Positions 8,596-17,806 of a stretch of 64,000 nucleotides of DNA are shown piece after piece (position 1 is the first letter of the stretch; the number at the start of each line of letters is the position of its first letter). Below the pieces are notes generated by a model that was not told where the DNA came from, did no database searches, and saw only the letters and a list, made by a program, of their open reading frames with translations. Source of the DNA: Glaciimonas sp. PCH181 (GTDB taxonomy: Bacteria; Pseudomonadota; Gammaproteobacteria; Burkholderiales; Burkholderiaceae_D); contig NZ_PYFP01000001.1 of the NCBI RefSeq assembly GCF_003056055.1, positions 1,922,001-1,986,000 of the forward strand, read 5' to 3'. A program made the translations under genes and the position numbers.

Positions 8596-10335
8596 TTACG
8601 CTAACTTGACGTTATCCAATTGAAAATAGGCCTCCAGCAACGCGCTCTTAAAAATCGCCCCCAATAACACTGGTTCGGCCAGACTGCGCACAATCGGCAA
8701 ACGCTCACCCTGATGATCGAGGAATAATTGCAACGCATTTCCCAGCGACATTTCAGGCGTAATGACATGCAAAAACTCACGCCTTACAAAATCTGCGGCG
8801 ACGCGATTTTCGGTCTCGCCCTTGTCTAATAAAACCGACGTAATATCTTGCAAAGCCACCACGCCGCAATAATGGTTATCATCATCGACGATATAGATAT
8901 ATTTGACCGGATATTTTAAAAACAAACGGCTAATTTCATTGAATGGCGCATCCATCGGCAATACCGTATCCGCAGGGCGAATCAGATCGCACATATGAAT
9001 TCCGCGCAATCGCATGCGCTCCTGCACATCGCGATTACGCTTTAAGGTGATGTCATACATTGAGCCGCCGTTCAGACTGCGGGCGATAAAATAAGCCACC
9101 ACGCAAGAAAGCATTAACGGCAGCATGACCTGATAGTTCAGCGTCATTTCAAAAATCATCAAAATCGCCATCAAAGGCGCACTGGTCGCCGCCGCCAAAA
9201 ATGCGCCCATGCCCACAATCGCGTACGCAAACGGCGGTGAACTGGCGTTCGGGAAGATCACATGCACCACTGCACCGAACAACAGGCCAATCGCCGCGCC
9301 GACAAACAACGTCGGCGTAAAAATACCGCCCACCGCGCCAGAGCCAGTCGTCACGGCAGTGGCCACAACTTTGGCAATCAGAATAAGGACAATGCTCCAC
9401 CATAGCCAAGACGTATGCAGCAACGAATTGACCACGCTATAGCCATTGCCCCATACCTCCGGCACCCATACCGACATCAGGCCAACCAGCAAACCGCCCA
9501 GCCCTAAGCGTAAAGGAAGCGGTAAGCCGGTCTTTTGAAATTGCCGTTTTGAGAAATGCAGCAAGCGTAAAAATTGCGGCGCGGCAATCCCGGCCAAAAT
9601 ACCAAGAACCACGAATAATGCGATTTCGCCGCCAGCAATATCCGGAAAAGCGGGCATTTCATACGCCGGTTTATAACCGGGCAATGCGCGCATCGTAATA
9701 TTGGCGACGACCGAGGCCACCACCACTGGCCCAAAACTCTCCATCACAATCGCCCCGAGTACGATCTCAGTGACAAAAAATGCCCCGGCTATCGGTGCGT
9801 TATAAGCCGACGTAATCCCTGCTGCTGCCCCGCAAGCCACCAGCAACCGCAGCCGACTAGGCTCAAAATAAGTAATCCGGCCAACCAGCGATGCCGCTAA
9901 TGCCGCCAATTGCACCATCGAGCCTTCGCGCCCAATCGATCCGCCGGAGACGATAGTGGCGAGCGAAGACAGACTGCGCAACAGACTGTGTCGGACTGGA
10001 ATATTGCCGTCGCCAATCGTCACCGCCTCCATATAATCAGACGTGGCCGCGGCCGGAACCCGTTTCGCCAGCAGCAGGATTACGCCTGCTATCACGCCGC
10101 CCAGCGTCGGTAGGACTACCCGCCAGTGCCAGGATAAACTTTTAGCAATCGTCACAAAACTGCCGCTCTCCCCGGTCAGCAGCAGTTGCAACCCGAGGAT
10201 GCATTCGCGAAACAGGATGGTCGCCAGCGCGCCTAAAAACCCGACGACAACAGCCCATAGCAACATCGAATGACTGGGAGAAAAATGGAACAAACGCTGA
10301 ATACGAAGGCGGTATTTAAGGAGAGTGGTCCGCAT
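8596..10335 (-). CDS. ClC-family chloride channel/antiporter with CBS pair
   Basis: This is a 579-residue ClC protein with about ten or more membrane helices, followed by a cytoplasmic C-terminal CBS pair (from about residue 435: GIHMCDLIRPADTVLP, then FVRREFLHVITPEMSL). The anion-path signature GREGS in SGGSIGREGSMVQLAA carries the gating glutamate. A second motif, GSGAVGGIFTPTLFVGA, matches the family's GGxFxP block. The usual GREGP proline is replaced by serine, as in some bacterial subfamilies. The ATG at 10335 is preferred because the extra 15 upstream residues look like leader noise, though its ribosome site is weak. Channel versus proton-coupled exchange cannot be settled here. Confidence 0.92.
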   Translation of the reverse strand: MRTTLLKYRLRIQRLFHFSPSHSMLLWAVVVGFLGALATILFRECILGLQLLLTGESGSFVTIAKSLSWHWRVVLPTLGGVIAGVILLLAKRVPAAATSDYMEAVTIGDGNIPVRHSLLRSLSSLATIVSGGSIGREGSMVQLAALAASLVGRITYFEPSRLRLLVACGAAAGITSAYNAPIAGAFFVTEIVLGAIVMESFGPVVVASVVANITMRALPGYKPAYEMPAFPDIAGGEIALFVVLGILAGIAAPQFLRLLHFSKRQFQKTGLPLPLRLGLGGLLVGLMSVWVPEVWGNGYSVVNSLLHTSWLWWSIVLILIAKVVATAVTTGSGAVGGIFTPTLFVGAAIGLLFGAVVHVIFPNASSPPFAYAIVGMGAFLAAATSAPLMAILMIFEMTLNYQVMLPLMLSCVVAYFIARSLNGGSMYDITLKRNRDVQERMRLRGIHMCDLIRPADTVLPMDAPFNEISRLFLKYPVKYIYIVDDDNHYCGVVALQDITSVLLDKGETENRVAADFVRREFLHVITPEMSLGNALQLFLDHQGERLPIVRSLAEPVLLGAIFKSALLEAYFQLDNVKLA

Positions 10336-10459
10336 GAGGGCTGCATGGTTCCGTGTTAAATGATTAATCTGAATGCACAAAACACTCTTTTGATATTGCT
10401 TATGCCGACAGCATTTAAGTCTTTAATGGCTGTAAAAAAGGATATTTTTCTGTCCGGCC

Positions 10460-10813
10460 TTATTCTTCTGGTTTCATAAGGGCATCGAAATAGCCCATAT
10501 CCTGTGCCACAGCCGCTTCGGCCTTCCGCGTCATTTGTTCATAACGATCTAACATGCTGCGCGCCAGGTCGGTGATGCGGGCACCGCCACCGTTAGCCCC
10601 GCCGGTCGCCGTTGCTACCAATGGCTCCTGAAAACTCACGTTCATTTCCTCAACCAGCAACCAGGCACGTCGGTAAGACATGCCCAGCGCGCGGGCGGCG
10701 GCAGAAATTGAACCGGTCTGGGCAATCGCCAGCAGCAAGGCGGCTTTGCCGGGTCCAAACGCAATGACGTCGCCCCGCATCACTCTCAGTCTGATCGTTT
10801 TAGAATATGTCAT
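10460..10813 (-). CDS. modE: ModE-type HTH regulator lacking the molybdate-binding domain
   Basis: This 117-residue protein corresponds to the N-terminal winged-helix domain of ModE (FGPGKAALLLAIAQTGSISAAARALGMSYRRAWLL, split here by description: residues about 19-53). A GGANGGGARIT wing and a dimerisation helix follow. Full ModE has two C-terminal TOBE/Mop domains that bind molybdate; none is encoded here. It is divergent from modABC, and a ModE-like palindrome overlaps the modA promoter, so it probably represses that operon. How it would sense molybdate without the Mop domains is unclear. Confidence 0.85.
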   Translation of the reverse strand: MTYSKTIRLRVMRGDVIAFGPGKAALLLAIAQTGSISAAARALGMSYRRAWLLVEEMNVSFQEPLVATATGGANGGGARITDLARSMLDRYEQMTRKAEAAVAQDMGYFDALMKPEE

Positions 10814-10880
10814 GTCCAGATTGTAGCAAGCCGATGAAGATCAAAGCAGCGCAACTTTTGACTATTTGGGATTATTCGAG

Positions 10881-10912
10881 TTGACGCACGCTATATCCTG
10901 CCATATATTTCG
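10881..10912 (+). promoter_or_regulatory. modA promoter overlapped by a ModE-like operator
   Basis: A sigma-70-type promoter is visible: TTGACG at 10881-10886, a 17-base spacer and TATATT at 10904-10909. Across it, at 10889-10912, lies CGCTATAT-CCTGCC-ATATATTTCG, which resembles the ModE palindrome (CGCTATATA-N6-TATATAACG). Binding here would block RNA polymerase. It lies about 75 bases before modA. Confidence 0.65.
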
Positions 10913-10986
10913 CTATCGATTTTGCACTATAAGTGCTACTTACTTCGTTACTTGCTTCCTCATTTCGTCATTCACGGAGATATTTC

Positions 10987-11754
10987 ATGCTGCCAGTTTT
11001 CAAGCGCGTTGCCGTCACTGCCCTCACCGCACTCCCGCTCATGTTGGCCAGCGTATCCGCCCACTCCGCCGATCTGATCGTGTCCGCCGCAGCCAGCCTC
11101 ACCAACGCGTTCAAAGAAGTCGCGCAAGACTTTGAAGCGCAGCATCCGGATACCAAAGTATTGCTGAACTTCGCCGCCTCAGACGTATTGTTGCAACAGA
11201 TCGTTAAAGGCGCGCCCGCCGATGTTTTTGCATCGGCCGATCAGGACGCGATGAACAAGGCGGAAACAGAAAAAGCCGTGCAAGTCAGCAGCCGCAAAAA
11301 CTTTGCCAGCAATCAAATCGTATTGATCGTGCCTGCCGATAGCACGCTGGGGATTCAGAATCTGAAAGATCTACTCCAGCCGGCAGTTAAACGGATTGCT
11401 TACGGCAACCCGGCCTCGGTTCCCGTCGGTCGCTATACAAAAGCTGCACTGGAACATGAAAACTTGTGGGATGCCGTCTCAGCAAAAGGCATTCCGGCTC
11501 AAAATGTTCGCCAAAGTCTGGACTATGTTGCCCGCGGTGAAGTCGAGGCTGGCTTCGTATTTTCGACCGATGCTGCTGTAATGCCGGGCAAGGTCAAAGT
11601 CGCGGTGCGCGTACCATCTACCACACCCGTGACGTATCCGATTGCAGTCACGAGCGCTAGCAAACAAGCCGCTGTCGCTAACGAATTCGTCAATTACGTC
11701 TTGTCGGCTAAAGGTCAGGCAACGCTGGCACGTTATGGATTTTTAAAGCCATAA
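10987..11754 (+). CDS. modA: Molybdate ABC transporter substrate-binding protein
   Basis: This 255-residue periplasmic protein begins at the ATG at 10987, with GGAG 7 bases upstream. A Sec signal peptide ends around VSAHSADLIV. The mature start LIVSAAASLTNAFKEVAQDFE is the ModA hallmark, with the oxyanion-binding serine in SAAASL. Later blocks ADVFASADQDAMNKA, GNPASVPVGRYTKAAL and YVARGEVEAGFVFSTDA also match the family. It should capture molybdate or tungstate for ModBC. It is the first gene of modABC. Confidence 0.95.
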   Translation: MLPVFKRVAVTALTALPLMLASVSAHSADLIVSAAASLTNAFKEVAQDFEAQHPDTKVLLNFAASDVLLQQIVKGAPADVFASADQDAMNKAETEKAVQVSSRKNFASNQIVLIVPADSTLGIQNLKDLLQPAVKRIAYGNPASVPVGRYTKAALEHENLWDAVSAKGIPAQNVRQSLDYVARGEVEAGFVFSTDAAVMPGKVKVAVRVPSTTPVTYPIAVTSASKQAAVANEFVNYVLSAKGQATLARYGFLKP

Positions 11755-11773
11755 TCGTTATTTGAGGCGATCA

Positions 11774-11806
11774 TGTCGTCCTCAAGTTAATCCTTGAGGA
11801 TGACCG
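11774..11806 (+). other. Hairpin between modA and modB
   Basis: TCCTCAAG at 11779-11786 pairs with CTTGAGGA at 11793-11800 around a six-base loop, and the stem can extend with mismatches. No T run follows. It may set the modA:modBC expression ratio by protecting or attenuating the transcript, as is common after binding-protein genes (inference). Confidence 0.5.
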
Positions 11807-11858
11807 ATGCAATTGCCAATAGATTTCTGAATAAGTATTTAACAATGAATAAGTTTCG

Positions 11859-12530
11859 ATGAATGCGGTCTGGGTACCGCTTGCTCTCTCGCTTAAGGTC
11901 GCTGGCTGGGCGACGTTGCTGAATTTAGTGTTCGGTGTCGCCATCGCCTATGGCCTGGCACGCTGGCGTTCGTCGGCGCGGGATTTGGTCGACTCCATTC
12001 TGACCTTGCCATTAGTGCTGCCGCCAACGGTCCTCGGCTACTATTTATTAGTCGTATTAGGTCGACGTGGGATAGTCGGCGAGTGGCTGGAAAAATGGGG
12101 GATCGAGTTAGTCTTCACCTGGCAAGGCGCGGTCATTGCGTCTACCATCGTCGCGTTTCCACTAGTATTGAAATCGGCGCGGGCCGCGTTTGAAGATGTT
12201 GACCCGCAACTCGAAAACGCAGCAAGGGTACTCGGCATTTCCGAAGTGGCGATTTTCTTCCGCGTCACACTGCCACTCGCATCCAAGGGTATCACCGCCG
12301 GTATTTTGCTGGCTTTCGCGCGGGCGCTAGGCGAATTCGGCGCAACCTTGATGATTGCAGGCAATCTGCCGGGCCGCACTCAAACACTATCGGTTGCTAT
12401 CTATGAAGCGGTGCAAGCCGGTGACGATAATACTGCCAATTTGCTGGTCTTAATTACGTCGGTCACTTGCGTCGTGCTGCTGCTAATTGCGGGACGTTTA
12501 GTACCAAAAGCCCAGCGCAGGAGGCAATGA
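11859..12530 (+). CDS. modB: Molybdate ABC transporter permease
   Basis: This is a 223-residue inner-membrane permease with about five or six helices. The ABC-permease EAA loop is clear: ENAARVLGISEVAIFFRVTLPLASKGI, with the conserved glycine in VLGIS (around residue 128), followed by GILLAFARALGEFGATLMIAG, the ModB signature. It opens 104 bases after modA beyond a hairpin and overlaps the first possible modC start by an ATGA. It forms the membrane channel of the molybdate importer. Confidence 0.95.
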   Translation: MNAVWVPLALSLKVAGWATLLNLVFGVAIAYGLARWRSSARDLVDSILTLPLVLPPTVLGYYLLVVLGRRGIVGEWLEKWGIELVFTWQGAVIASTIVAFPLVLKSARAAFEDVDPQLENAARVLGISEVAIFFRVTLPLASKGITAGILLAFARALGEFGATLMIAGNLPGRTQTLSVAIYEAVQAGDDNTANLLVLITSVTCVVLLLIAGRLVPKAQRRRQ

Positions 12531-12532
12531 CA

Positions 12533-13222
12533 ATGATCATAAAAGTCGAACTTCAAAAACGCTTGCAAGCCGATGATCGCAGCTTTCAGCTCGACATTGC
12601 CTTCACCTCCGATAGCAAACGCATCGTCTTGTATGGCCCCTCCGGGGCGGGTAAAAGTCTGACGTTGCTGGCAGTAGCCGGGTTGTTGACGCCCGATCAA
12701 GGGATGATCAGCATCAACCAGCACACTCTATTCGACCATCACCATGGCATCAACTTGCCGCCACAACACCGCAACGTTGCTTACTTATTTCAGGATTACG
12801 CACTCTTCCCGCATCTGACGGTTGCGCAAAATATCTCTTTCGGCATAAAAAAAGGCTGGCTAAATCCGCGCAAAGCCAGCCATCATCCGCGCGTACAGAA
12901 GTGGCTAACGTTGTTTGAATTAGGCGCTACCGCCAATAGTTATCCGCACCAGCTATCCGGCGGCCAACGTCAACGTGTCGCCTTGGCGCGCGCTTTAGTT
13001 TTGGAACCCGATATGCTACTGCTGGATGAGCCATTTTCAGCCCTCGATCCTGCTTTGCGAGACCGCATGCGGAACGAGTTAAGCGAATTGCAAAAGCAGC
13101 TTAACGTGCCAATGCTGGTCATTACGCACGATCCGGCTGATGTAGCGGCGTTGGGTGACGCGGTATTTGAGATTCGGGACGGCAAGATTGCCTCGACCAA
13201 AATGGCTTCACAACCGACCTGA
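12533..13222 (+). CDS. modC: Molybdate ABC transporter ATPase, short form
   Basis: This 229-residue ATPase has Walker A GPSGAGKS (residues 35-42), the Q-loop YLFQDYALFPHL, the signature LSGGQRQRVALARAL and Walker B MLLLDEPFSAL. AGGAGG at 12519-12524 is 8 bases from the ATG at 12533 but only 2 from the overlapping ATG at 12527, so 12533 is chosen. Classical ModC is about 350 residues with a C-terminal Mop/TOBE domain; this one stops at the end of the ATPase domain. It is therefore not subject to molybdate trans-inhibition through that domain. Its last 15 bases overlap a convergent small gene. Confidence 0.93.
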   Translation: MIIKVELQKRLQADDRSFQLDIAFTSDSKRIVLYGPSGAGKSLTLLAVAGLLTPDQGMISINQHTLFDHHHGINLPPQHRNVAYLFQDYALFPHLTVAQNISFGIKKGWLNPRKASHHPRVQKWLTLFELGATANSYPHQLSGGQRQRVALARALVLEPDMLLLDEPFSALDPALRDRMRNELSELQKQLNVPMLVITHDPADVAALGDAVFEIRDGKIASTKMASQPT

Positions 13223-13438
13223 AATCGCCTGCTTTAACCACGGAACTTCCACGCAAGCAGCATCGAGCGCGGCGGCTTCAGTCGCATAGGCTGTAATCGA
13301 ATAATCGGCGGTCAACGTCCAGCGCCCTTGATCTTCCGGATCTTTACGGAAAGCCTTAAAGGTGAATGTGCCATCGTCCTGCTGCGCGATGTCGACACAA
13401 TGGATGCCGGTCTCGTCTTCGATGCTATGGATGACCAT
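13208..13438 (-). CDS. Small conserved-looking protein of unknown function
   Basis: This 76-residue protein (MVIHSIEDETGIHCVDIAQQ...) is acidic, has no signal or membrane segment, and reads like a small beta-rich fold ending VPWLKQAISGRL. It converges on modC with a 15-base overlap. AAGGCGGGAC upstream gives a plausible ribosome site. I do not recognise the family. Compositional coherence and position between two convergently ending units support a real gene. Confidence 0.6.
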   Translation of the reverse strand: MVIHSIEDETGIHCVDIAQQDDGTFTFKAFRKDPEDQGRWTLTADYSITAYATEAAALDAACVEVPWLKQAISGRL

Positions 13439-13632
13439 TTGTCCCGCCTTTATTTCAATTCGGATTGATGACTAACGCCATTGCAAAAATTGTCCGACAT
13501 TTTCTCTGGCAAAAATCAGTATAGTCCAAAGATTGACCGCAATCAGAGCGAATGCAACAGAATGTTTACCGCCCTGATATCGTATTTTTTGACATCTGAC
13601 AGTTATTAATATATCTCGATGCGCGCAAATAA

Positions 13633-13668
13633 AAAGCCCCCGTTTGAAAACAAACGGGGGCTTTTTTA
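13633..13668 (-). terminator. Bidirectional terminator after aceA
   Basis: AGCCCCCGTTTG and CAAACGGGGGCT form a perfect 12-base-pair stem with a four-base loop. It is flanked by A5 and T6, so it works on both strands. It ends the aceA transcript 35 bases after its stop. Confidence 0.92.
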
Positions 13669-13702
13669 ACATCATTTTTTTAATTTCAGCTAGCCCCTGC
13701 AA

Positions 13703-14998
13703 TCAGGCGACTTTTGCTTCGAAGAACTGTTCGTCTTCTGTCGAACCGTGTAATGCAGTGGTCGATGATTGACCTTGCTGAATCGCTTGCGTCACAGCAT
13801 CGAAATAGCCAGTACCAACTTCGCGTTGATGTTTTACTGCCGTGAAGCCTTTGTCCGCAGCGGCGAATTCGTTTTCTTGCAATTCGACGAAAGCAGTCAT
13901 TTGGTTACGTGCATAACCGTGGGCCAAATTGAACATCGAGTAATTCAATGCATGGAAACCGGCCAGCGTGATGAATTGAAACTTGTAACCCATCGCGCCG
14001 AGTTCTTTCTGGAATCGGGCAATCGTTGCATCGTCCAGATTCTTTTTCCAGTTGAACGAAGGCGAACAGTTATAAGCCAGCATCTGATCCGGAAACTTGG
14101 CATGGACTGCATCGGCAAATTTCTTCGCGAAAGCCAGATCCGGCTTGCCTGTCTCACACCAGACCAAATCGGCGTATTCCGAGTAAGCCAGCGCGCGCGA
14201 AATTGCCTGATCGATCCCCGGACGTGTTTTAAAGAAGCCTTCAACGGTACGCTCACCGGTCAAAAATGGCTTGTCGTTATCATCCACATCAGACGTCAAC
14301 AAATCCGCCGCTTCTGCGTCGGTCCGTGCAATTACCAATGTAGAAGTGCCGGAAACGTCGGCCGCCAGGCGGGCCGCATTCAACTTCTCAACCGCTTCAC
14401 GCGTCGGCACCAACACTTTGCCGCCCATGTGACCACATTTTTTTACCGAAGCCAGTTGATCTTCAAAGTGGACGCCAGAAGCACCCGCATCGATCATGGA
14501 TTTCATCAGTTCATAGGCATTCAACACGCCGCCGAAACCAGCTTCTGCGTCAGCAACGATCGGCGCGAAAAAGTCGATATCGTTTTTGCCTTCCGACCAT
14601 TGAATCTGGTCGGCACGCGTAAATGTGTTGTTGATACGTTTAACGACTAGCGGTACTGAATTAACGGGATACAGCGATTGGTCAGGGTACATTTCACCTG
14701 CGGAGTTCGCATCGCCAGCAACTTGCCAGCCGGACAGGTAAATAGCTTTCAAACCGGCTTTGACCTGCTGCATTGCCTGATTGCCGGTCAACGCGCCCAA
14801 GGTATTGACGAATGGCTCGGTATTCAGCAAATGCCACAGCTTATCCGCACCACGTTTTGCCAACGTGTGCTCGATTTGCACCGAACCGCGCAAACGCACG
14901 ACATCTTCTGCCGTGTAGTTACGTTTTACGCCTTTCCAACGCGGATTTTCTGCCCAGTCTTTTGCCAATGCCTGTACTTGCTGTTCACGTGTTGTCAT
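13703..14998 (-). CDS. aceA: Isocitrate lyase
   Basis: This 431-residue enzyme splits isocitrate into succinate and glyoxylate in the glyoxylate cycle. The catalytic loop KKCGHMGGK has Cys188. Metal/substrate blocks [10 protein letters not shown] and VHFEDQL precede it, and [11 protein letters not shown] follows. Two in-frame ATGs lie at 15004 and 14998; GGAG is 1 and 7 bases upstream respectively, so 14998 is chosen. Length is normal for the family. No malate synthase is adjacent. A strong terminator follows, and the long upstream region carries a perfect palindrome that may be an operator. Confidence 0.97.
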   Translation of the reverse strand: MTTREQQVQALAKDWAENPRWKGVKRNYTAEDVVRLRGSVQIEHTLAKRGADKLWHLLNTEPFVNTLGALTGNQAMQQVKAGLKAIYLSGWQVAGDANSAGEMYPDQSLYPVNSVPLVVKRINNTFTRADQIQWSEGKNDIDFFAPIVADAEAGFGGVLNAYELMKSMIDAGASGVHFEDQLASVKKCGHMGGKVLVPTREAVEKLNAARLAADVSGTSTLVIARTDAEAADLLTSDVDDNDKPFLTGERTVEGFFKTRPGIDQAISRALAYSEYADLVWCETGKPDLAFAKKFADAVHAKFPDQMLAYNCSPSFNWKKNLDDATIARFQKELGAMGYKFQFITLAGFHALNYSMFNLAHGYARNQMTAFVELQENEFAAADKGFTAVKHQREVGTGYFDAVTQAIQQGQSSTTALHGSTEDEQFFEAKVA

Positions 14999-15229
14999 CG
15001 TCATTCTCCAGTTAATTAACCTAAAAAAATCGCGCAATTTTTGCTAAAACGTCAAAACAAACGCAAAGTCGATGGATTAATGATAGGCGCTTTCGTGCAG
15101 AGCAACAATGACGCATATTAGACATATAAAAAAAATTTACTTTTTATAATCAGATACTTAATGACTATGTTTTGCAATGCGGAACAACATCTCTTGGGAT
15201 GGAATATAAAAATGGTGCGACGCACATTA

Positions 15230-15250
15230 AAATTTCATATTATGAAATTT
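15230..15250. promoter_or_regulatory. Perfect palindrome upstream of aceA, possible operator
   Basis: AAATTTCATA and TATGAAATTT are exact inverted repeats around a single central T. It is too symmetrical and too short-looped to be a terminator. It lies about 230 bases upstream of aceA and 110 bases beyond the end of the receptor gene. The binding protein is unknown. Confidence 0.5.
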
Positions 15251-15303
15251 GCATTTTGTATCGTGAGATTTCTCGCTTGCTGTGCTGTTTTCCTGCGGAC
15301 AAT

Positions 15304-15335
15304 AAAAATGTGATGAGCGCACTCCTCACATTTTT
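15304..15335 (-). terminator. Terminator after the second TonB-dependent receptor
   Basis: AAAAATGTGA (15304-15313) pairs perfectly with TCACATTTTT (15326-15335). On the minus strand the stem ends in a T run. It lies 25 bases after the receptor stop. Confidence 0.75.
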
Positions 15336-15360
15336 AGGCTAAACAAACGCTAAAACGACA

Positions 15361-17730
15361 TTAAAACGACTTCGTCAATCCCACATACAGGCCGCGCCGT
15401 TGTCCAAACTGCGGCGCACCAACGCCGACACCAGAACCATCACGGATTTCATAGACGCGATCAAACAGGTTGATGACGCTCAGACGCGCCGTCAGCTTAC
15501 CAATCGGCGAATCCTTAAACGTACGACTAACGCCTAAATTGACCTCGGTATAAGAAGGCAAATGCTCTGTGTTGGCAAAACCGCTGCGCAGGCCGCTGCC
15601 AAATAGTGCATCGGCGCTATAAGTCGTGCCCTGCCACAAGTAAGAGATTCCGGTCGAAGCCGTAATACTTTGATCGTGATCCACATGCACCCAATGGTTA
15701 GAGATGTAAGCCAGCTCATCCGGATCAAAATTGTATTGGCTGGAGACGATATTTTTACCCAGCGCGACAGAACGCGCCACGTTGAAATAGCCTGCCAAAT
15801 TATCGTTGCGATAGTTCAGCGTTAACTCCAGACCGTACACTTTGCCCTGCGCATAATTGAACGGCGTGAACAACAAGGCCGAGCCGAATTGGCCCTCATC
15901 CAGCATGTTTTTTATCTTTTTGTAGTAACCATCCAGCCCAATCGAAAAATGCGGCGTCAATTGATGCACCACCCCAAGATCAAAATAGTCCGAACTTTCA
16001 GCCTGCACCGCATCATTCTGACTGCTGGCAGAAGCATTCGTCGTACCGTTAAAACTGGCAACCGTCGTCGCGGCGATCAACTCGCTGGTAGGCGGCGTAA
16101 AGTATTTTGCATAACCAGCGTGAAACGTAGTCTGCGGCGTCATCTGAAATACCACGCCGATGCGCGGACTTAATTGGCTAGCTGTAACGTAAGCATTGAG
16201 CCAATCAGCCCGAGCGCCATAGTTAATAGTGACCCGATCACTGATCTTCCATTCATCCTGCAAATACACGCCAGTCTGATTCGTCGTTTTTTGGCCCTGA
16301 TCGTTGATCGTGATCGGCGTCGTACCCAATTGATCGCCATTTGCATCAGTTGTGAAAGTCAGCGAATCGTTACTATTCTTCAGAGTTTCGCGGGTATAAG
16401 AAATACCGGCGCGCACCGTGTGACTGTCATTGAGGCGATAGCTGCCATCTGCTTGCAAGCCATTCGCCAAACCTGTGCGCAACACGCGCGAAGCGACGCC
16501 GGTGTAGAGCAGATCGCCAGTGTTGTCCGGCGCAAACAATACCCGCGAATAACGGCTGAATGCAGCGACCTGATAGTCGATATCGTTACCGATAACACCT
16601 TGCAACGCCAAAATGCCATAACGGTTGGTTTCGCGCTGACGCTCATTCAGATTTTGGGAAGGATAATTGTTCACGCCATCCAGTTGAAAGCTTGGCGTCT
16701 GACCGGGTGAATTCGGAATCTGAAAGCGACCGTCAGAAGTCCCCAGAATCAGGCTGACGCGTGTATCCGGGTTCAACAAATAAGAAAAATAACCGAAACC
16801 CTTGTTTTGTAGCGAACGATCATGAATCGCAGACGATGCGCCGGTTGGGTTTTCAATACCTAAATTGTTCGCACCAAAAGAACCGTTGACGTAATAACTA
16901 AAGCCATCGTGAGAACCGCTGACGTCGCCGCTGATTTGCCGGGTATTGTTGCTGCCGACTTCAATCCCGATATTGCCGCCGTTGGCTACTTGGCCCGTTT
17001 TTGTATGGATATCGACTACGCCAGCAGTGCGATAGCCGTATTGCGCGGGCAGTGCCCCGGTCAGCAAATTGACGCTATCCACAAAACGCGTATCCAGCGT
17101 CTGACCGAAGCCGGAAATACTCTCCGGCAAAATAATTCCGTTTAGACGGTACTGCAAATCGGCATGGTCACCGCGCACGTGCAATTGTCCAAACGAATCC
17201 TGCGCCACGCCGGGTGCACGCAGCAATACTTGATTGAATGCGGTGTTTTCGCCCTGCGGTAATGCGGCGATATCTTTTTGCCCGATGCGATAAATACTGC
17301 TGCCGGTTTCTACCAGAATGCCATTTCTGGCACGATCTAAACGCTCGCCAGTGACGACTACTTCATCCAGCGTTTGTGTATTGACCAGCGTGATTGCGGT
17401 CGCAGCCCCGGCATCCGCTGCGACGATGACGGTCTCGGCGCCGGACGCGAATGTGTCTTTATCCACGTTCACAGCGTAAGTACCGGGCGCGATATCAGCA
17501 AAGCCGAAATAACCTTCTTTATCACTGGTAGTGGTGGCGACGGCGTGGCCGCTGGCATCTTTCAGATCAACGTGGGCATCTGCCAATGGGCGACCCTTGG
17601 CGTCACGGATCATACCGCTGATGTGTTTAGGCGCGACTGAGGTCGCCTTGGTCGTCTGTGCGTAGACAGGGGCGGAAAAACTATAGGCGAGCGCAATCAA
17701 GGCGCTCATCCGCAATAAGCGTGTTTTCAT
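15361..17730 (-). CDS. TonB-dependent receptor with carboxypeptidase-like N-terminal domain
   Basis: This is a 789-residue outer-membrane receptor. The ATG at 17730 has GGAG 7 bases upstream, and the upstream in-frame region is leader noise. A signal peptide (MKTRLLRMSALIALAYSFS, cleavage near VYAQ) is followed by a carboxypeptidase-regulatory-like beta domain (about 35-110: HISGMIRDAKGRPLADAHV). Next come a TonB-box-like DEVVVTGERLDR and a plug (LPQGENTAFNQVLLRAPGV). The barrel ends in YVGLTKSF. Plug text such as HVRGDHADLQYRLNGIILPE is typical of receptors of unknown ligand in this group. A small Cys/His membrane gene precedes it, so a metal ligand is possible but unproven. Confidence 0.9.
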   Translation of the reverse strand: MKTRLLRMSALIALAYSFSAPVYAQTTKATSVAPKHISGMIRDAKGRPLADAHVDLKDASGHAVATTTSDKEGYFGFADIAPGTYAVNVDKDTFASGAETVIVAADAGAATAITLVNTQTLDEVVVTGERLDRARNGILVETGSSIYRIGQKDIAALPQGENTAFNQVLLRAPGVAQDSFGQLHVRGDHADLQYRLNGIILPESISGFGQTLDTRFVDSVNLLTGALPAQYGYRTAGVVDIHTKTGQVANGGNIGIEVGSNNTRQISGDVSGSHDGFSYYVNGSFGANNLGIENPTGASSAIHDRSLQNKGFGYFSYLLNPDTRVSLILGTSDGRFQIPNSPGQTPSFQLDGVNNYPSQNLNERQRETNRYGILALQGVIGNDIDYQVAAFSRYSRVLFAPDNTGDLLYTGVASRVLRTGLANGLQADGSYRLNDSHTVRAGISYTRETLKNSNDSLTFTTDANGDQLGTTPITINDQGQKTTNQTGVYLQDEWKISDRVTINYGARADWLNAYVTASQLSPRIGVVFQMTPQTTFHAGYAKYFTPPTSELIAATTVASFNGTTNASASSQNDAVQAESSDYFDLGVVHQLTPHFSIGLDGYYKKIKNMLDEGQFGSALLFTPFNYAQGKVYGLELTLNYRNDNLAGYFNVARSVALGKNIVSSQYNFDPDELAYISNHWVHVDHDQSITASTGISYLWQGTTYSADALFGSGLRSGFANTEHLPSYTEVNLGVSRTFKDSPIGKLTARLSVINLFDRVYEIRDGSGVGVGAPQFGQRRGLYVGLTKSF

Positions 17731-17752
17731 TCTCAAACTCCGAAATGGTAGG

Positions 17753-17778
17753 CACAGCCCGGCCATGACCGGGCTGTG
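17753..17778. other. Strong hairpin before the receptor gene
   Basis: CACAGCCCGG and CCGGGCTGTG are exact inverted repeats with a six-base loop. It sits between the small upstream gene and the receptor start, 22 bases before the ATG. No T run follows on either strand. It may act as an RNA stability or translation-control element. Confidence 0.55.
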
Positions 17779-17806
17779 TTCACCCAATTACATTAAATAA
17801 AGGAAG

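Larger units (their letters stand above)
14999..15360. other. 362-base regulatory stretch upstream of aceA
   Basis: This is AT-rich and has no gene. It contains the end-of-transcript hairpin of the 15361-17730 receptor gene (15304-15335), a 21-base palindrome (15230-15250), and presumably the aceA promoter on the minus strand, where several A/T-rich -10-like boxes occur near 15130-15150. Confidence 0.6.

Noticed and set aside
13769..14650. 293-codon plus-strand frame opposite aceA
   Set aside because: aceA is unmistakable on the minus strand; the antisense product has no recognisable motif.
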